A program made the position numbers and the translations under genes. 64,000 bases of DNA, from NCBI GenBank assembly GCA_963576725.1, contig OY755241.1:60137071-60201070 (forward strand), read 5' to 3'. The DNA is from Azorinus chamasolen (taxonomy: Eukaryota > Mollusca > Bivalvia > Cardiida > Solecurtidae). The notes below the pieces were generated by a model, which was given only the letters and a program-made list of their open reading frames with translations, was not told where the DNA came from and searched no databases. Shown here one piece after another: positions 49,298 through 59,975 of this stretch. Each line of letters opens with the position of its first letter. Position 1 is the stretch's first letter.

Positions 49298-49757
49298 GAA
49301 TGAATGAATGAATGGTGTTTTACGGCCCATCGACACTGATGGTCATATAGAGCCGAACAAATAGTGTAAATAAAACTATAATGTGAAATCAAATAGAGAC
49401 AATCTCAGTAGATTATGTAAATGTCAGTCCCTATCAACAGGATTGTGAACAAAATAATGACAAAACATAATCGACATTCTAAAAATATACCTTTTAAATT
49501 TTAGAATATATATTAATGGCTTTTAAAAAATCAAATATTTTTGGTATGTCTACCAGCACAAACAGTTCCCTCAGGGAATCTGCTTGAAAGAACCTATTTC
49601 TGATTAAGATTAAACCAGGACATTCAATGGGAATGTGCTGAATTGTATAAGGCTCAAAACAAAATAAACATTCGGATTGAACTTCACCTTTCAGTAAAAA
49701 TGAATGAGTTAAAAAAAGTCCAATTCTTATAGTGTAGAACAACGAATCATACAAAGA
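49298..49757 (-). pseudogene. Second non-LTR family, ORF2 C-terminus and 3' end
   Basis: The minus-strand ORF (to 49494) ends LKGEVQSECLFCFEPYTIQH ... FFQADSLRELFVLVD ... INIYSKI, colinear with the C-terminus of the 54.5-kb ORF2 (LKREIQPECVFCQEPYTVKH ... GLYSKI), including the CxxC...H...C cluster. The 3' UTR ends in the (CATT)n tail. 5'-truncated. Confidence 0.85.
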
Positions 49758-49929
49758 TATAGTATTACGAGGGACAGATTGGAATATTCACCAGTGGATG
49801 ATGTTTTCATACAGGTATGATTTGAATTAATGAACACTATTTCAAGTCCGTCAAGGACGAAGGCTCTGCAGAACGTCAAATTAACATAGGATGAAGAGAC
49901 AATTGCTCTTATTCATCTGGCGTAGTATT

Positions 49930-50300
49930 CCCAGACAATACTGTAGATACCAAAGCCAAAATGAGAGCGGTTGTATACGAAATATTGGGGGACAATAATA
50001 ATCATGTCAAACAGAACCAAAACAGGTCTTTTTATTATACCTTGTTCATCTGCACCTTGACAAGAGATGTTCCCAGTGCCCCATCTTATGGGGTTTACAT
50101 ATCTCAACTTATTCGTTTCACTAGAGCTCATTTTCAATTGCCGAAATCTCATTTCAACTGAAAAGCTGCTTAAGCAAAAATATAGATAGGCGAAACCTCA
50201 TTTCAACTGAAAAGCTGCTTAAGCAAGAATATAGATATCATAAACATCCTTTAAATTTTACCATCGAAATCTCTTATCATGCTGCCCTCATGAAGACGGC
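49930..50300 (+). pseudogene. Retroelement remnant with PSYGVYISQLIRF motif
   Basis: The frame reads DVPSAPSYGVYISQLIRFTR AHF, then KLLKQEYRYHKHPLNFTI. I recall this combination from reverse-transcriptase-type elements abundant in mollusc and cnidarian genomes; exact clade not stated. A 54-bp segment (CTCATTTCAACTGAAAAGCT GCTTAAGCAA) is tandemly duplicated at about 50145-50240. Confidence 0.5.
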
Positions 50301-50319
50301 CTCTTTAACCCGGAAACCT

Positions 50320-50830
50320 TAGGAGGGCGTCGGGCATTTGTATTATCTTGTTTTTGTCGTACCGTTTATTACTTCTCTGCACCTACTCTGTTTGCAAGGT
50401 CAATCAATCACTAGCGATAGGTCGATCCAGTTTATTTCACTTAAATATGTTTTCGTTTAACATGCAATTTACCACTGTATTTGCCATCCCGGCTGTTGTA
50501 GATTAGTCGGAGAGGGGATATGTTTATTTACAGTTTGTCTTATAGGGCGGGGATGGAATACGTGTGAGGCTAGGCGCCCCTTAAGCGGTACTTCCATGTT
50601 GTATTTTTATATATTTGTGCGTCTATCATTGTCTTGATATACATGTAAATTTAGTTTTTGTCGTGGTGCTGTTTGGGCGGCTGTGTTGTATGTGGCATTT
50701 CCTGCATGCCTCATACGTGTACCTGTATCTGAATTTACCAATCAGCATGTGTTTACCTAGCCTTTCCATATCTTGAACTGGTGATTTTCATATAAATAGG
50801 CCTCAGGTCTGCCACTCTGGGCGGAACATT
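50320..50830. other. Unassigned stretch
   Basis: No recognisable element. It probably includes the decayed 5' part of the Helitron ORF. Confidence 0.35.
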
Positions 50831-50832
50831 TA

Positions 50833-52350
50833 CAGTGGTATGAAGATGGCAGGTTTGCTAGACACAAATATTTCCAAGTTTGTTGTTCATAAAAAACTCA
50901 TTCATTATGAAACACAAATAAGAGATCAAATCATCATATGGCTGCACTAGATTTAAAACAGCAGTTGAGGAGATGCATCCGGTGCCAATGATTCTGTACT
51001 TTACAATCACTTTACGTGGGACAAATCAATACATGTCGAGCCGATGGAAAGAGTTAAAAAGTCCAAATACAAACTTAAAAAAGGTGAAGGTTTATAATCT
51101 TATTTTCCCACCGGTAGCTTTTAAACTATTCAGAAGAATTCTTTCTATGTATATATCTGAAACAACAAGTAAACAAATTCTGTTAGAAAACAATGCAGAA
51201 CCATACTTATGTTGAAGCCGAATATTTCTATCTCTATACCTTGTTTTTTTCCCAATGTAATGGAACCTGTATTTGGTGTAAACTGCTATTGGTATAGACA
51301 AGATTTTGCAAAGTCAAGGGGAATGGTTCACTGGCATGACCTTTGTTGGAAATGTGACAGGGAGCCCCATACTCTTCTTCATCAGGCTGTACAGGGTGGC
51401 TGTCAGATTGTGCAAGTATTGTAGTAGAACGGGCAAACTTGAATAAGGTTTATCTGCTAGTAATCCTGCTGGTTCTGATGAAAATGGAAATACGAGAAAA
51501 GATATATGGCCTTCCCCATCAGACGAAACATTCTTGTTAACTATTAACGGATTTATCCGAACATCAATCAACGCCTTTTGGTGATTATGTTTCATGCTAA
51601 CAAATTTAATCTTTATCGTTGATCTAAGATCTTACAAATAAGCATAACACTCCCAGATATAGTGTAATGTGGATTTTGGCACAGAAACTAATCCTATAAA
51701 ACCTCTTCGCATGCAACCTGCCATTGTTCACGAAAAAACTGTTTTACGGTTAGAATGCCAAGAGATCATCCTGCACTTGTTCAACACTCTAAAATAGACA
51801 TTACCAGGAGTAATATTATGGATCAATATATAGCAAGAAACAAGACAATTAATCTTTTTATACTTTTATATGCAATAAAGGTAAACTTTCTGTATTATCA
51901 TATCAAGGCTCATGGCCTCGTGAAGAAACATACAGCATGTACATGATTTTTTTCTTATTGACCAAATTGGAGATATGTAAATGACGTAGAAGATGATTCT
52001 GTTTCTTGGAGACATACTCTATAAGAATTCCTAAAATCGGAATCTCCGCATCTGCCATAGTTGCCTCAAACCAGCAACCTGAGTGGGTGGGCCTTTATAG
52101 TCTGGGTGGTTTTTACAATTGATAAAGTAATACTCCATTGTGAAATTAGTTTTTGACTGTTTGTATTCAGATCCAACTTAAATCCCTGTTTTGCCAGACG
52201 TTGATTTGACTCAAATGAATGACGAACAACTTCTTTTTAACATTAGATTACATACATTAAAAGACAACGATTACCGGAGAAAGAATTTTGAACCAATTTC
52301 TTGAACGGGATCAAATGTATTGTTAAAGCAGTAGGAATGCTTTACAAAGA
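50833..52350 (+). pseudogene. Helitron RepHel remnant: Rep region
   Basis: Scattered across frames in the right order: WYEDGRFARHKYFQV, then LYFTITLRGTNQYMSSRWKE (the Helitron LRGTxxYW-type motif), then CYWYRQDFAKSRGMVHWHDL CW with the HUH motif as HWH at about 51329-51337, then MPRDHPALVQHSKIDITRSN. Several stops and frameshifts separate them. This is the replication-initiator half of a rolling-circle Helitron transposase. Confidence 0.78.
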
Positions 52351-52972
52351 ACAAACATGTGTTCAAGTATGTCCAACTGGCAGCAGTGCAAATGTCATTG
52401 GCGGTGTTTTGAAATAACCGTAATTGACATTTCAGTGCTTCCAGGGATACATAGTAGAGTATTTCGCTTTCAACCAGGAAGTTTGCGAACTAAAATCTAT
52501 GAATGTCTCGTAACATGTTGCAAAAATATGTACAGTAGTAATTATTTCTAAATCCTTGTTCATCATTAAGAGTCAAAAGTTATGCTCACTGTAAACCTAT
52601 CTATCAAATATGGATTCTTCAATGGAGCTATTGGTTCTATAGTAGATATTGTAGTGCCCGACTTTCACACTGAATCTTTTGTTTTACGTTATTGACATGC
52701 TTTCACTTTTGGTCAGCAAACATGTCCTCTGGATGTTATATCCTGGGCTGTTTCAACTAGAATTTAAAGAGCAAAGATAGAAAGAAGCGAAAAATTATAA
52801 TAGGTTATATTCTTTTTAGTTGTCTATCTTGGTCATTCTCACAGGTGCGACGGCACAAAAACATTGCTTACAGAAATGGACGGATACCACCTGATGTTGT
52901 TATGGTCAAATTCTTTGGATATACTTGCCCATATTATACCTGTGCTAATCCAAACAGTTCCTATTCCAACAG
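52330..52972 (+). pseudogene. Helitron RepHel remnant: PIF1 helicase, first part
   Basis: Contains VQVCPTGSSANVIGGVL (the motif following Walker A in PIF1-type helicases), KVMLTVNLSIKYGFFNGAIG and DVVMVKFFGYT. The helicase is cut at 52972 by the first retrotransposon copy. The remainder resumes at 59976. Confidence 0.8.
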
Positions 52973-53168
52973 TGAGTGAGTGAGTGAGTTGGGTTTTACG
53001 GCACCGCGACACTAAGTAGGTCATATAGCGCCAATGACGAAAATTATAATGAAACGATGAAAATCAATAAAAAATCTCGATCAACGAGTATGTAAATCAT
53101 TAAAATATACGAAGATGAAAATGTAGAAAGGAATACGGAAATAAAATGATAGAACTAGTTAAACAGAT

Positions 53169-54299
53169 TTATATTTTAGAATAAAGACCAGTCTCTTTCA
53201 AAAACGAACTTATATTATCGTACGGAACTGTATTAAATAACTGTTGCATAGAATCAACAGAAAAGTATTTATGTCTTATTATAGAAAGGTCAATACATTC
53301 AATCAAAAAATGTTTTACTGTGTATGGCTCTTGACAGAAGACACATTCTGGCTTAATTTCGCGCTTTAGTAAATAGGAATGAGTAATATGAGAGTGTCCA
53401 ATGCGACAGCGAGCAAGGACCACCTCATCTCTTCGAACAGCTCTATAATTTAACAGAGAATCACCAATGGTTGGTTTGATGGCATGAAGTTTATTGTTAA
53501 CATTGCTGTCCCAAGAAACCTGCCATTTGGAACATGTATGCTGTTTAATCAATGGTTTAAAATCAGTACATGGTATTTTGAAAACTGCCTCGTTCAGATT
53601 CAGGGATGACTTGGCCGTTTTATCTGCCTCTTCATTTCCCCGAATTCCAACATGACTAGGTAGCCAACAGAATGAATGAATGAATAAATGGTGTTTTACG
53701 GCCCATCGACACTGATGGTCATATAGAGCCGAATAAATAATGTAAATAAATCTATATGATGAAACCAAATAAAAACAATCTCACTTCTAGATTATGTAAA
53801 TGTCAGTCCCGATCAACAGGATTGTAAAGAAAATAAGGACAAAACATAATCGACATTCTAAAAATAGGTAGCCAACAGAAAACAATATTGTTTGACAGAG
53901 ATAATTTATGGTGTTTAAGAAGAATTTGCTGAACTAATGGATTATTCATATTTCTGTTGTTCAACGCTTGAAGAACAGAGAGAGAGTCTGAAAAAATTAT
54001 GTATTTGTTCATATTGTTCACCGATATGAATCGAAGGGCAAGGTCAATTGCTTGAACTTCAGCTGTAAATATGGAAGATTTGTCGGGTAGTCTTACTTTA
54101 GAGGTATGAAATTTACTGACAGATGCACAACCGACTTTGTTTTCATCTTTAGAACCATCAGTGTATATGGGAATATGGTCAGGATACTGTGATTTAAGTT
54201 CTTCGAATTCGGATTGAAATTCCAGTGCATTTGTAGAAGACTTTTTTTTTTAAGCCAGATGTAAGAAAACATTAGGTTGTTTGATAGTCCATGGCGCAA
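53169..54299 (-). pseudogene. ORF2 C-terminal fragment (interrupted)
   Basis: Encodes the C-terminal part of ORF2 from about QFEELKSQ through RNase H (FSDSLSVLQAL, CWLP|SHVGIRGNEEADK) to GLYSKI. The frame is broken in the middle by the 53671-53864 insertion, exactly inside the CWLPSHVG motif region. Confidence 0.85.
53671..53864 (-). mobile_element. Second non-LTR family fragment inside the truncated copy
   Basis: (AATG)n tail, GGTGTTTTACGGCCCATCGA, ... ACATAATCGACATTCTAAAA. Target duplication TAGGTAGCCAACAG at 53657-53670 and 53865-53878. The full-length sister copy at about 55026 has the uninterrupted site, so this is a clean empty-site comparison. Confidence 0.93.
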
Positions 54300-54535
54300 T
54301 GTTTGAAACTTTATGTTGCCAACAGAGTGTAAAATTGAGTGAGTGAGTGAGTGAGTTGGGTTTTACGGCACCGCGACACTAAGTAGGTCATATAGCGCCA
54401 ATGACGAAAATTATAATGAAACGATGAAAATCAATAAAAAATCTCGATCAACGAGTATGTAAATCATTAAAATATACGAAGATGAAAATGTAGAAAGGAA
54501 TACGGAAATAAAATGATAGAACTGGTTAAACAGAT

Positions 54536-57500
54536 TTATATTTTAGAATAAAGACCAGTCTCTTTCAAAAACGAAATTATATTATCGTACGGAACTGTAT
54601 TAAATAACTGTTGCATAGAATCAACAGAAAAGTATTTATGTCTTATTATAGAAAGGTCTATACATTCAATCAAAAAATGTTTTACTGTGTATGGCTCTTG
54701 ACAGAAGACACATTCTGGCTGAATTTCGCGCTTTAGTAAATAGGAATGAGTAATATGAGAGTGTCCAATGCGACAGCGAGCAAGGACCACCTCATCTCTT
54801 CGAACAGCTCTATAATTTAACAGAGAATCACCAATGGTTGGTTTGATGGCATGAAGTTTATTGTTAACATTGCTGTCCCAAGAAACCTGCCATTTGGAAC
54901 ATGTATGCTGTTTAATCAATGGTTTAAAATCAGTATATGGTATTTTGAAAACTGCCTCATTCAGATTCAGGGATGACTTGGCCGTTTTATCTGCCTCTTC
55001 ATTTCCCCGAATTCCAACATGACTAGGTAGCCAACAGAAAACAATATTGTTTGACAGAGATAATTTATGGTGTTTAAGAAGAATTTGCTGAACTAATGGA
55101 TTATTCATATTTCTGTTGTTCAACGCTTGAAGAACAGAGAGCGAGTCTGAAAAAATTATGTATTTGTTCATATTGTGCACCGATATGAATCGAAGGGCAA
55201 GGTCAATTGCTTGAACTTCAGCTGTAAATATGGAAGATTTGTCGGGTAGTCTTACTTTAGAGGTATGAAATTTACTGACAGATGCACAACCGACTTTGTT
55301 TTCATCTTTAGAACCATCAGTGTATATGGGAATATGGTCAGGATACTGTGATTTAAGTTCTTCGAATTCGGATTGAAATTCCAGTGCATTTGTAGTAGAC
55401 TTTTTTTTTGAAGCCAGATGTAAGAAAACATTAGGTTGTTTGATAGTCCATGGCGCAATGTTTGAAACTTTATGTTGCCTAACAGAGTCCATTCTCAGAC
55501 CCGCTTCGTCAATTGCCGATCTAAGACGGAGACCGATAGGCTTAATAGCATTAGGTTTCCTTTCATAAAGCATTTCATATTTGGGTTCAAAAATTATTTC
55601 ATTAGCAGGATTGGTAGGATTTGCCTTCACTTTAGTGACATAATTAAGAGCTAGTTGCTCTCTTCGAATGTATAAAGATGGTTCATTTGCTTCTACTAAA
55701 AGACTTTCGATTGGTGAGGTTTTAAAAGCACCAAGGGAAAGCCGAAGTCCTTGATGGTGAATTGGGTCAAGAATCTTCAGGTAAGACTTTCTAGCTGATC
55801 CATATACAATGCTTCCATAGTCCAGTTTAGAGCGAATTAATGATCGGTAAAGGCGCAGCAGCACTTTCCGATCAGCTCCCCAGTCAGTGTGAGCTAAAAC
55901 TCGAAGATTAAGAGATTTAAGACATTTTGTTTTCAAATGCTTAATATGAGGTATAAATGTTAACTTTTTGTCAAATATAAGTCCTAAAAATTTGGCTTGA
56001 TCAACCACAGGGATTTGAATATTATTAAGATTTAAAACGGGGTCTTGGTGACAATTTCGTAATTGACAAAAATGAACACATTGCGTTTTTGACGTTGAAA
56101 ATTTAAAGCCATTCTCATTATTCCATGTTTCAAGTTTGTTGAGACATTGTTGAAGTTGTCTTTCAATAGTATGCATATTTTTGGAGCGATAACATATTAA
56201 AAAATCATCTACATACAAAGAACAGTCAACACCTGAATTTAAACATTTGACAATATTATTAATTTTTAAACCAAATAAAGTTACAGATAAAATGCTTCCT
56301 TGAGGGACACCCTCTTCCTGCTGTTGTGTGTCAGAAAGTGTCGCCCCAACTCGCACTTTAAAATTTCTGTCAGAAAGGAAATCCGCAATGAAAGTAGGTA
56401 GCCTACCTTTCAGACCTAGATCTTTCAGGTCTTTCATAATTCCGTACTTCCATGTTGTATCGTAGGCTTTTTCCATATCAAAAAATATTGCAACAAGATG
56501 TTCTTTTTTAATAAAAGCATCACGAATAAATGATTCTAAACGGACAAGATGGTCGTTTGTACTACGTTGATTTCTAAAACCACTTTGAAAGTTAGTTATA
56601 AGATTGTTAGATTCCAGAAACCAAACAAGGCGTGCATTAATCATTCTTTCAAGTGTCTTACAGACACAACTAGTAAGAGCGATAGGGCGATAATTAGTAG
56701 GATTAGATGCATCCTTACCTGGCTTTGCAACAGGGACAACAATAGCCTCCTTCCATGAAGGTGGAAGTACACCAGAATCCCAGATATGGTTAAAAATTGA
56801 TAAAAGTGCTTGCAAAGATACATCAGGTAAATGTTTCAAAAGCTGATAATGTATGTCGTCTGGTCCTGTAGCAGTATCAGATGACTTGCTCAAAGAATCC
56901 CTGAGCTCTAATAAAGAAAACGGTTTGTTATAATTTTCATCATTATTTGATTTGAAATTTAGTTTCGATCTTTCTTCTTTTCTTTTAAATGATTGGAATG
57001 TTTCCGAATAGTGAGATGACGATGAATTTTTAGAAAATGTTTCAGCCAAAGTGTTAGCAATATCTTTTTTGTCAGTTATTGTATCATTATTCTGCTTCAG
57101 ATGAGAAACTGTTGAAGATTTATTTTTGCCGCTAATTTTCCTTACCATTTCCCAAACCTTTTTAACTGATGTACGAGAATTAAGTTTTGATACATATGAT
57201 TGCCAGGACTTCTTTTTTGTCTGTCTTATTGTACGACGTGCTTTTGCTCTAAATATTTTAACACTCTCTAGATTTTCACGAGTGGGACGAATATTAAATT
57301 TTCGAATTGCTGCCCTTCGTTCTTTAACAGCATTTTTACAATCATCATTAAACCATGGCCTTGCACGTTTAAAATTAGTCGAGGTCTTAGGTATACATTC
57401 TTCTGCTATTTGTATTAAAGCAGAAGAAAATTCTGCAATCGGATCTTCAGTATTTTCAAACAGTTCTGTTATAAGTTTTGAGTGGCATTTAAAATTAAAC

Positions 57501-58210
57501 ATTTCCCAATTGGCTTTCGAAAATTTCCAATGAGGAACAGATTCAGATGTAAAAGCTGATGTATTAGATAAAATTAAAGGGAAATGATCACTACCACATA
57601 AATCATCATGAACCTTAAAAGTATAGTCAAGAAATATCGATGGGCTGCTCATTGCAAGATCAAGAGAAGAATAATGTCCAGTGGCAGGGTGTAGATAAGT
57701 GGAAGATTTATCGTTGTGTAAGCATATATCATTTTTAGTCATAAAATCTTCTATAATTTTTCCTCTGTTATTGAGATTGGAACAACCCCACAAAGGATTA
57801 TGCCCATTGAAGTCACCTAGAAGAATAAATGGTTCTGGTAACTGACCAATTAAGTTTTCCAATTCCAATATATCAACAACATCATTTGGGGGAAGATAAA
57901 TTGAACATATAGTAATAGCTTTGTCAAGAGTTACACGAACAGCAACTGCCTGCAGCGCTGAATTTAGAGTAACAGAGCTATGAGGTAATTTATTATTAAT
58001 TGCCAAAGAACATCCTCCTGAGGCCCTTCCCAAATTATTGTTAATAAAATTGTAAAGAGCGTAACCGTTTAAGCTAATATTATCAGATGTTTTAAGATAT
58101 GTTTCTTGAAGGCTAAGAACTGCTGGTTTATAAGAAGATAAAAGCAAAAGAATTTCATTATAATTTACCTTAAGACCACGACAGTTCCACTGAATAATTT
58201 TCCGATCCAT
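54536..58210 (-). CDS. Non-LTR retrotransposon ORF2: endonuclease / reverse transcriptase / RNase H
   Basis: 1224 aa, complete. Residues 1-220 form an exonuclease-endonuclease-phosphatase domain (QWNCRG at 7, QET at 35, GDFNGHNP at 132, SDHF at 207) that would nick target DNA. Residues about 480-760 form the RT: NYRPIALT at 506, FDMEKAYD at 577, GVPQGS at 634, catalytic YVDD at 666, FLGLIFD at 741. Residues about 960-1080 form RNase H: YTDGS at 963, E998, D1022, HVGIRGNEEAD at 1064. The C-terminal part has a CxxC...H...C cluster (PECVFCQEPYTVKHFLIEC). All catalytic residues are present. The start ATG lies 38 nt after the ORF1 stop, suggesting reinitiation or similar coupling. Confidence 0.95.
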   Translation of the reverse strand: MDRKIIQWNCRGLKVNYNEILLLLSSYKPAVLSLQETYLKTSDNISLNGYALYNFINNNLGRASGGCSLAINNKLPHSSVTLNSALQAVAVRVTLDKAITICSIYLPPNDVVDILELENLIGQLPEPFILLGDFNGHNPLWGCSNLNNRGKIIEDFMTKNDICLHNDKSSTYLHPATGHYSSLDLAMSSPSIFLDYTFKVHDDLCGSDHFPLILSNTSAFTSESVPHWKFSKANWEMFNFKCHSKLITELFENTEDPIAEFSSALIQIAEECIPKTSTNFKRARPWFNDDCKNAVKERRAAIRKFNIRPTRENLESVKIFRAKARRTIRQTKKKSWQSYVSKLNSRTSVKKVWEMVRKISGKNKSSTVSHLKQNNDTITDKKDIANTLAETFSKNSSSSHYSETFQSFKRKEERSKLNFKSNNDENYNKPFSLLELRDSLSKSSDTATGPDDIHYQLLKHLPDVSLQALLSIFNHIWDSGVLPPSWKEAIVVPVAKPGKDASNPTNYRPIALTSCVCKTLERMINARLVWFLESNNLITNFQSGFRNQRSTNDHLVRLESFIRDAFIKKEHLVAIFFDMEKAYDTTWKYGIMKDLKDLGLKGRLPTFIADFLSDRNFKVRVGATLSDTQQQEEGVPQGSILSVTLFGLKINNIVKCLNSGVDCSLYVDDFLICYRSKNMHTIERQLQQCLNKLETWNNENGFKFSTSKTQCVHFCQLRNCHQDPVLNLNNIQIPVVDQAKFLGLIFDKKLTFIPHIKHLKTKCLKSLNLRVLAHTDWGADRKVLLRLYRSLIRSKLDYGSIVYGSARKSYLKILDPIHHQGLRLSLGAFKTSPIESLLVEANEPSLYIRREQLALNYVTKVKANPTNPANEIIFEPKYEMLYERKPNAIKPIGLRLRSAIDEAGLRMDSVRQHKVSNIAPWTIKQPNVFLHLASKKKSTTNALEFQSEFEELKSQYPDHIPIYTDGSKDENKVGCASVSKFHTSKVRLPDKSSIFTAEVQAIDLALRFISVHNMNKYIIFSDSLSVLQALNNRNMNNPLVQQILLKHHKLSLSNNIVFCWLPSHVGIRGNEEADKTAKSSLNLNEAVFKIPYTDFKPLIKQHTCSKWQVSWDSNVNNKLHAIKPTIGDSLLNYRAVRRDEVVLARCRIGHSHITHSYLLKREIQPECVFCQEPYTVKHFLIECIDLSIIRHKYFSVDSMQQLFNTVPYDNIISFLKETGLYSKI

Positions 58211-58248
58211 ATTTCAAACATATACAAAGATATAACATTTAATTATAT

Positions 58249-59520
58249 CTAAGTATTTGGAGGAAGTATGGGGGAGCGAGATCTGGCCCGACCTTCCTTA
58301 TCAGACTGACTGCTTTCATCACAGTCCATCCGATCAGGGTCAGCCAAACCAGACTTCCTCCCAGGCCCTTTCTCTTTGTTGCGGCCGGCAGATTTGCCGG
58401 GCCGACCAACAGGCTGCGAGGCAGAATCTTTCTGCCCTTTCTTTTTAGACGCGGGTTTCCCCTGCGTCTCCGTACTACCAGTACAACCAGTAGTAGTAGT
58501 AGCACTACCAGTACAACCAGAAATAGTAGTAGAAGTACTACCACTAGCAGTAGGTATACCAGATACCGGCACATTAGATGCACCAGTACTGGGTGTTTTA
58601 ACAATTGACTCAGGAGTCTGAGTAGACGAATCAACAGTTTGCGTTTGAGCGTCTTTCATTTCAACAGATGCTGTTTTTGATTTAATAACAGATGCATAAG
58701 TTTGCTGTGGGATGTTTTCGACCAGTTTTCTTGCTTCTGGGTATGAAATATTGTTGGTGAATTTAATACGTGTAATTTCTTTTTCTTTTTTCCAAACAGG
58801 ACATTGGTTAGATTTTGCTGGATGAGGGCCATTGCAGTTTGCACATTTTGTAGGATTCCTGCAATTTTCTTCATGGTGGTTACCTACTTGTGCACAGTTA
58901 ACACATACATTATTGTTTCTGCAATTGTTCTCATGGTGTCCGAATTTCTGGCATTCAAAACAGCGCAGAGGATTTGGAATGTAAGGGGTTACAGGAATTA
59001 TTTTATAAAAGATTTTCAAATTAGTTGGTCGTGTTGGCTTATTGAACGTAAGAATTAAAGTGTTTGTTTTCACAGAAGAGCCATTTTTCCTAATTTCAAC
59101 TCGTCGAACATTTGAAACACCCTGTGCTGAAAGATTTTCTTGAATTTCATCTTCGGAACAGCAGTACAATCTCCTGTCCCGAATCACACCCTTTGAAGAG
59201 TTCAATGATCTATGAGGGTAGACTTTGACTTTTAATCCACAAAACATTTCCAATTTTTGTAAATTTAAAGATTGTTTTTTCCTAATTATTTGAACCAGAA
59301 GCTTGCCGTCTCGTAGTTTTTTAACTTCTTGAGTATTGCCAATTGCCCCGAAAAGTGATTTTTCAATGACAAAAGGCGATACATTTGAAAAATTGGTTTC
59401 TTCCTTAGATTCAATGATCAAATAGGCATCAAAAGTATTTGTTGATTCGTCATCAGATCCTGAGTCAGGTTCCGGCCGGAGCCGCTTTTTTTGAAGGGAG
59501 TTTGCCATGATTGTGATCAC
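58249..59520 (-). CDS. Non-LTR retrotransposon ORF1: Gag-like nucleic-acid chaperone
   Basis: 423 aa. Residues about 30-180 carry the conserved ORF1 region of I/jockey-type elements (YLIIESKE, SPFVIEKSLFGAIG, VKVYPHRSLNSSKGVI, GVSNVRRVEIRKNG, TNTLILTFNKPTRP). Three zinc knuckles follow: 187-200 (CX2CX4HX4C), 206-220 (CX2CX5HX4C) and 226-240 (CX2CX3HX6C). The C-terminal third is Ser/Thr/Gly-rich then basic. It would package element RNA into RNP. A second in-frame Met (MANSLQKK) four codons in could be the true start. Wild-type appearance, no breaks. Confidence 0.93.
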   Translation of the reverse strand: MITIMANSLQKKRLRPEPDSGSDDESTNTFDAYLIIESKEETNFSNVSPFVIEKSLFGAIGNTQEVKKLRDGKLLVQIIRKKQSLNLQKLEMFCGLKVKVYPHRSLNSSKGVIRDRRLYCCSEDEIQENLSAQGVSNVRRVEIRKNGSSVKTNTLILTFNKPTRPTNLKIFYKIIPVTPYIPNPLRCFECQKFGHHENNCRNNNVCVNCAQVGNHHEENCRNPTKCANCNGPHPAKSNQCPVWKKEKEITRIKFTNNISYPEARKLVENIPQQTYASVIKSKTASVEMKDAQTQTVDSSTQTPESIVKTPSTGASNVPVSGIPTASGSTSTTISGCTGSATTTTGCTGSTETQGKPASKKKGQKDSASQPVGRPGKSAGRNKEKGPGRKSGLADPDRMDCDESSQSDKEGRARSRSPILPPNT

Positions 59521-59974
59521 GACGATTCACCGCCTGTGCTCCTCACCCGCCTCGGAGCCCAACAAGGGGACGCTTATACGGAGCGGTATTCCAACTCCAA
59601 GCGCCAAGAATACACAGACAGTATACTCGAACCCAGTAAATGGATAAGATTGACCCGTCTGGCCACCGCGCTAGGTATATAAAGATAACAGAAAGAATAA
59701 AAGATTGACACACGGTTTGAACCAGACAACTGATTCCATGAAAAGAAAAAGACAGAAGAACTGAGACCTAGAACTGGCATGACCAGCCGATTGATTACAC
59801 CGGATCAATGCAATCACCCGACTACACAGAGTCAGAGGCCAAAGTGGAGTATTGCAGTCCAGAAACTTATCACCTGTTTCCAGAACCACTCAGCCACCAG
59901 GATCCCTTCCCCTTCCCTGCTTACGGGACGCCACCCACGGCAAACAGGTGGTCCTTCCTCTTAGTCCTTCCTCT
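59521..59974 (-). promoter_or_regulatory. 5' UTR / internal promoter region of the full-length element
   Basis: The 454 bp between the ORF1 start and the target duplication. It is GC-richer than the ORFs. I-type elements usually promote from the 5' UTR; no specific motif is claimed. The A+T-rich stretch near 59675-59710 (CTATATAC on minus) is the only TATA-like site. Confidence 0.5.
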
Positions 59975-59975
59975 T

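Larger units (their letters stand above)
52973..54318 (-). mobile_element. I-clade-like non-LTR element, 5'-truncated copy
   Basis: The 3' end lies left ((GTGA)n tail, GTTGGGTTTTACGGCACC) and the copy runs to the RNase H region. It is about 99% identical to the 3' end of the full-length copy. Possible 7-bp target duplication CCAACAG at 52966-52972 and 54319-54325. It contains an insertion at 53671-53864. Confidence 0.82.
54339..59974 (-). mobile_element. Full-length I-clade-like non-LTR retrotransposon
   Basis: A 5.6-kb element: 5' UTR (about 59521-59974), ORF1, a 38-nt gap, ORF2, 3' UTR of about 200 bp with a (GTGA)n-type tail. It is bounded by a perfect 11-bp duplication TGTAAAATTGA (54328-54338 and 59975-59985). 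ORFs are uninterrupted and domain order fits Nimbus/I-type elements: Gag-like ORF1, then APE-type endonuclease, RT and RNase H. Intact ORFs and near identity to the truncated neighbour indicate recent activity. Confidence 0.93.

Noticed and set aside
55472..57533. Plus-strand open frames of 60-135 codons inside the retrotransposon
   Set aside because: Antisense shadows of the intact ORF2.
58239..58634. Leu/Val-rich 131-codon frame suggesting a membrane protein
   Set aside because: Out-of-frame reading of the low-complexity Ser/Thr/Gly region of ORF1.
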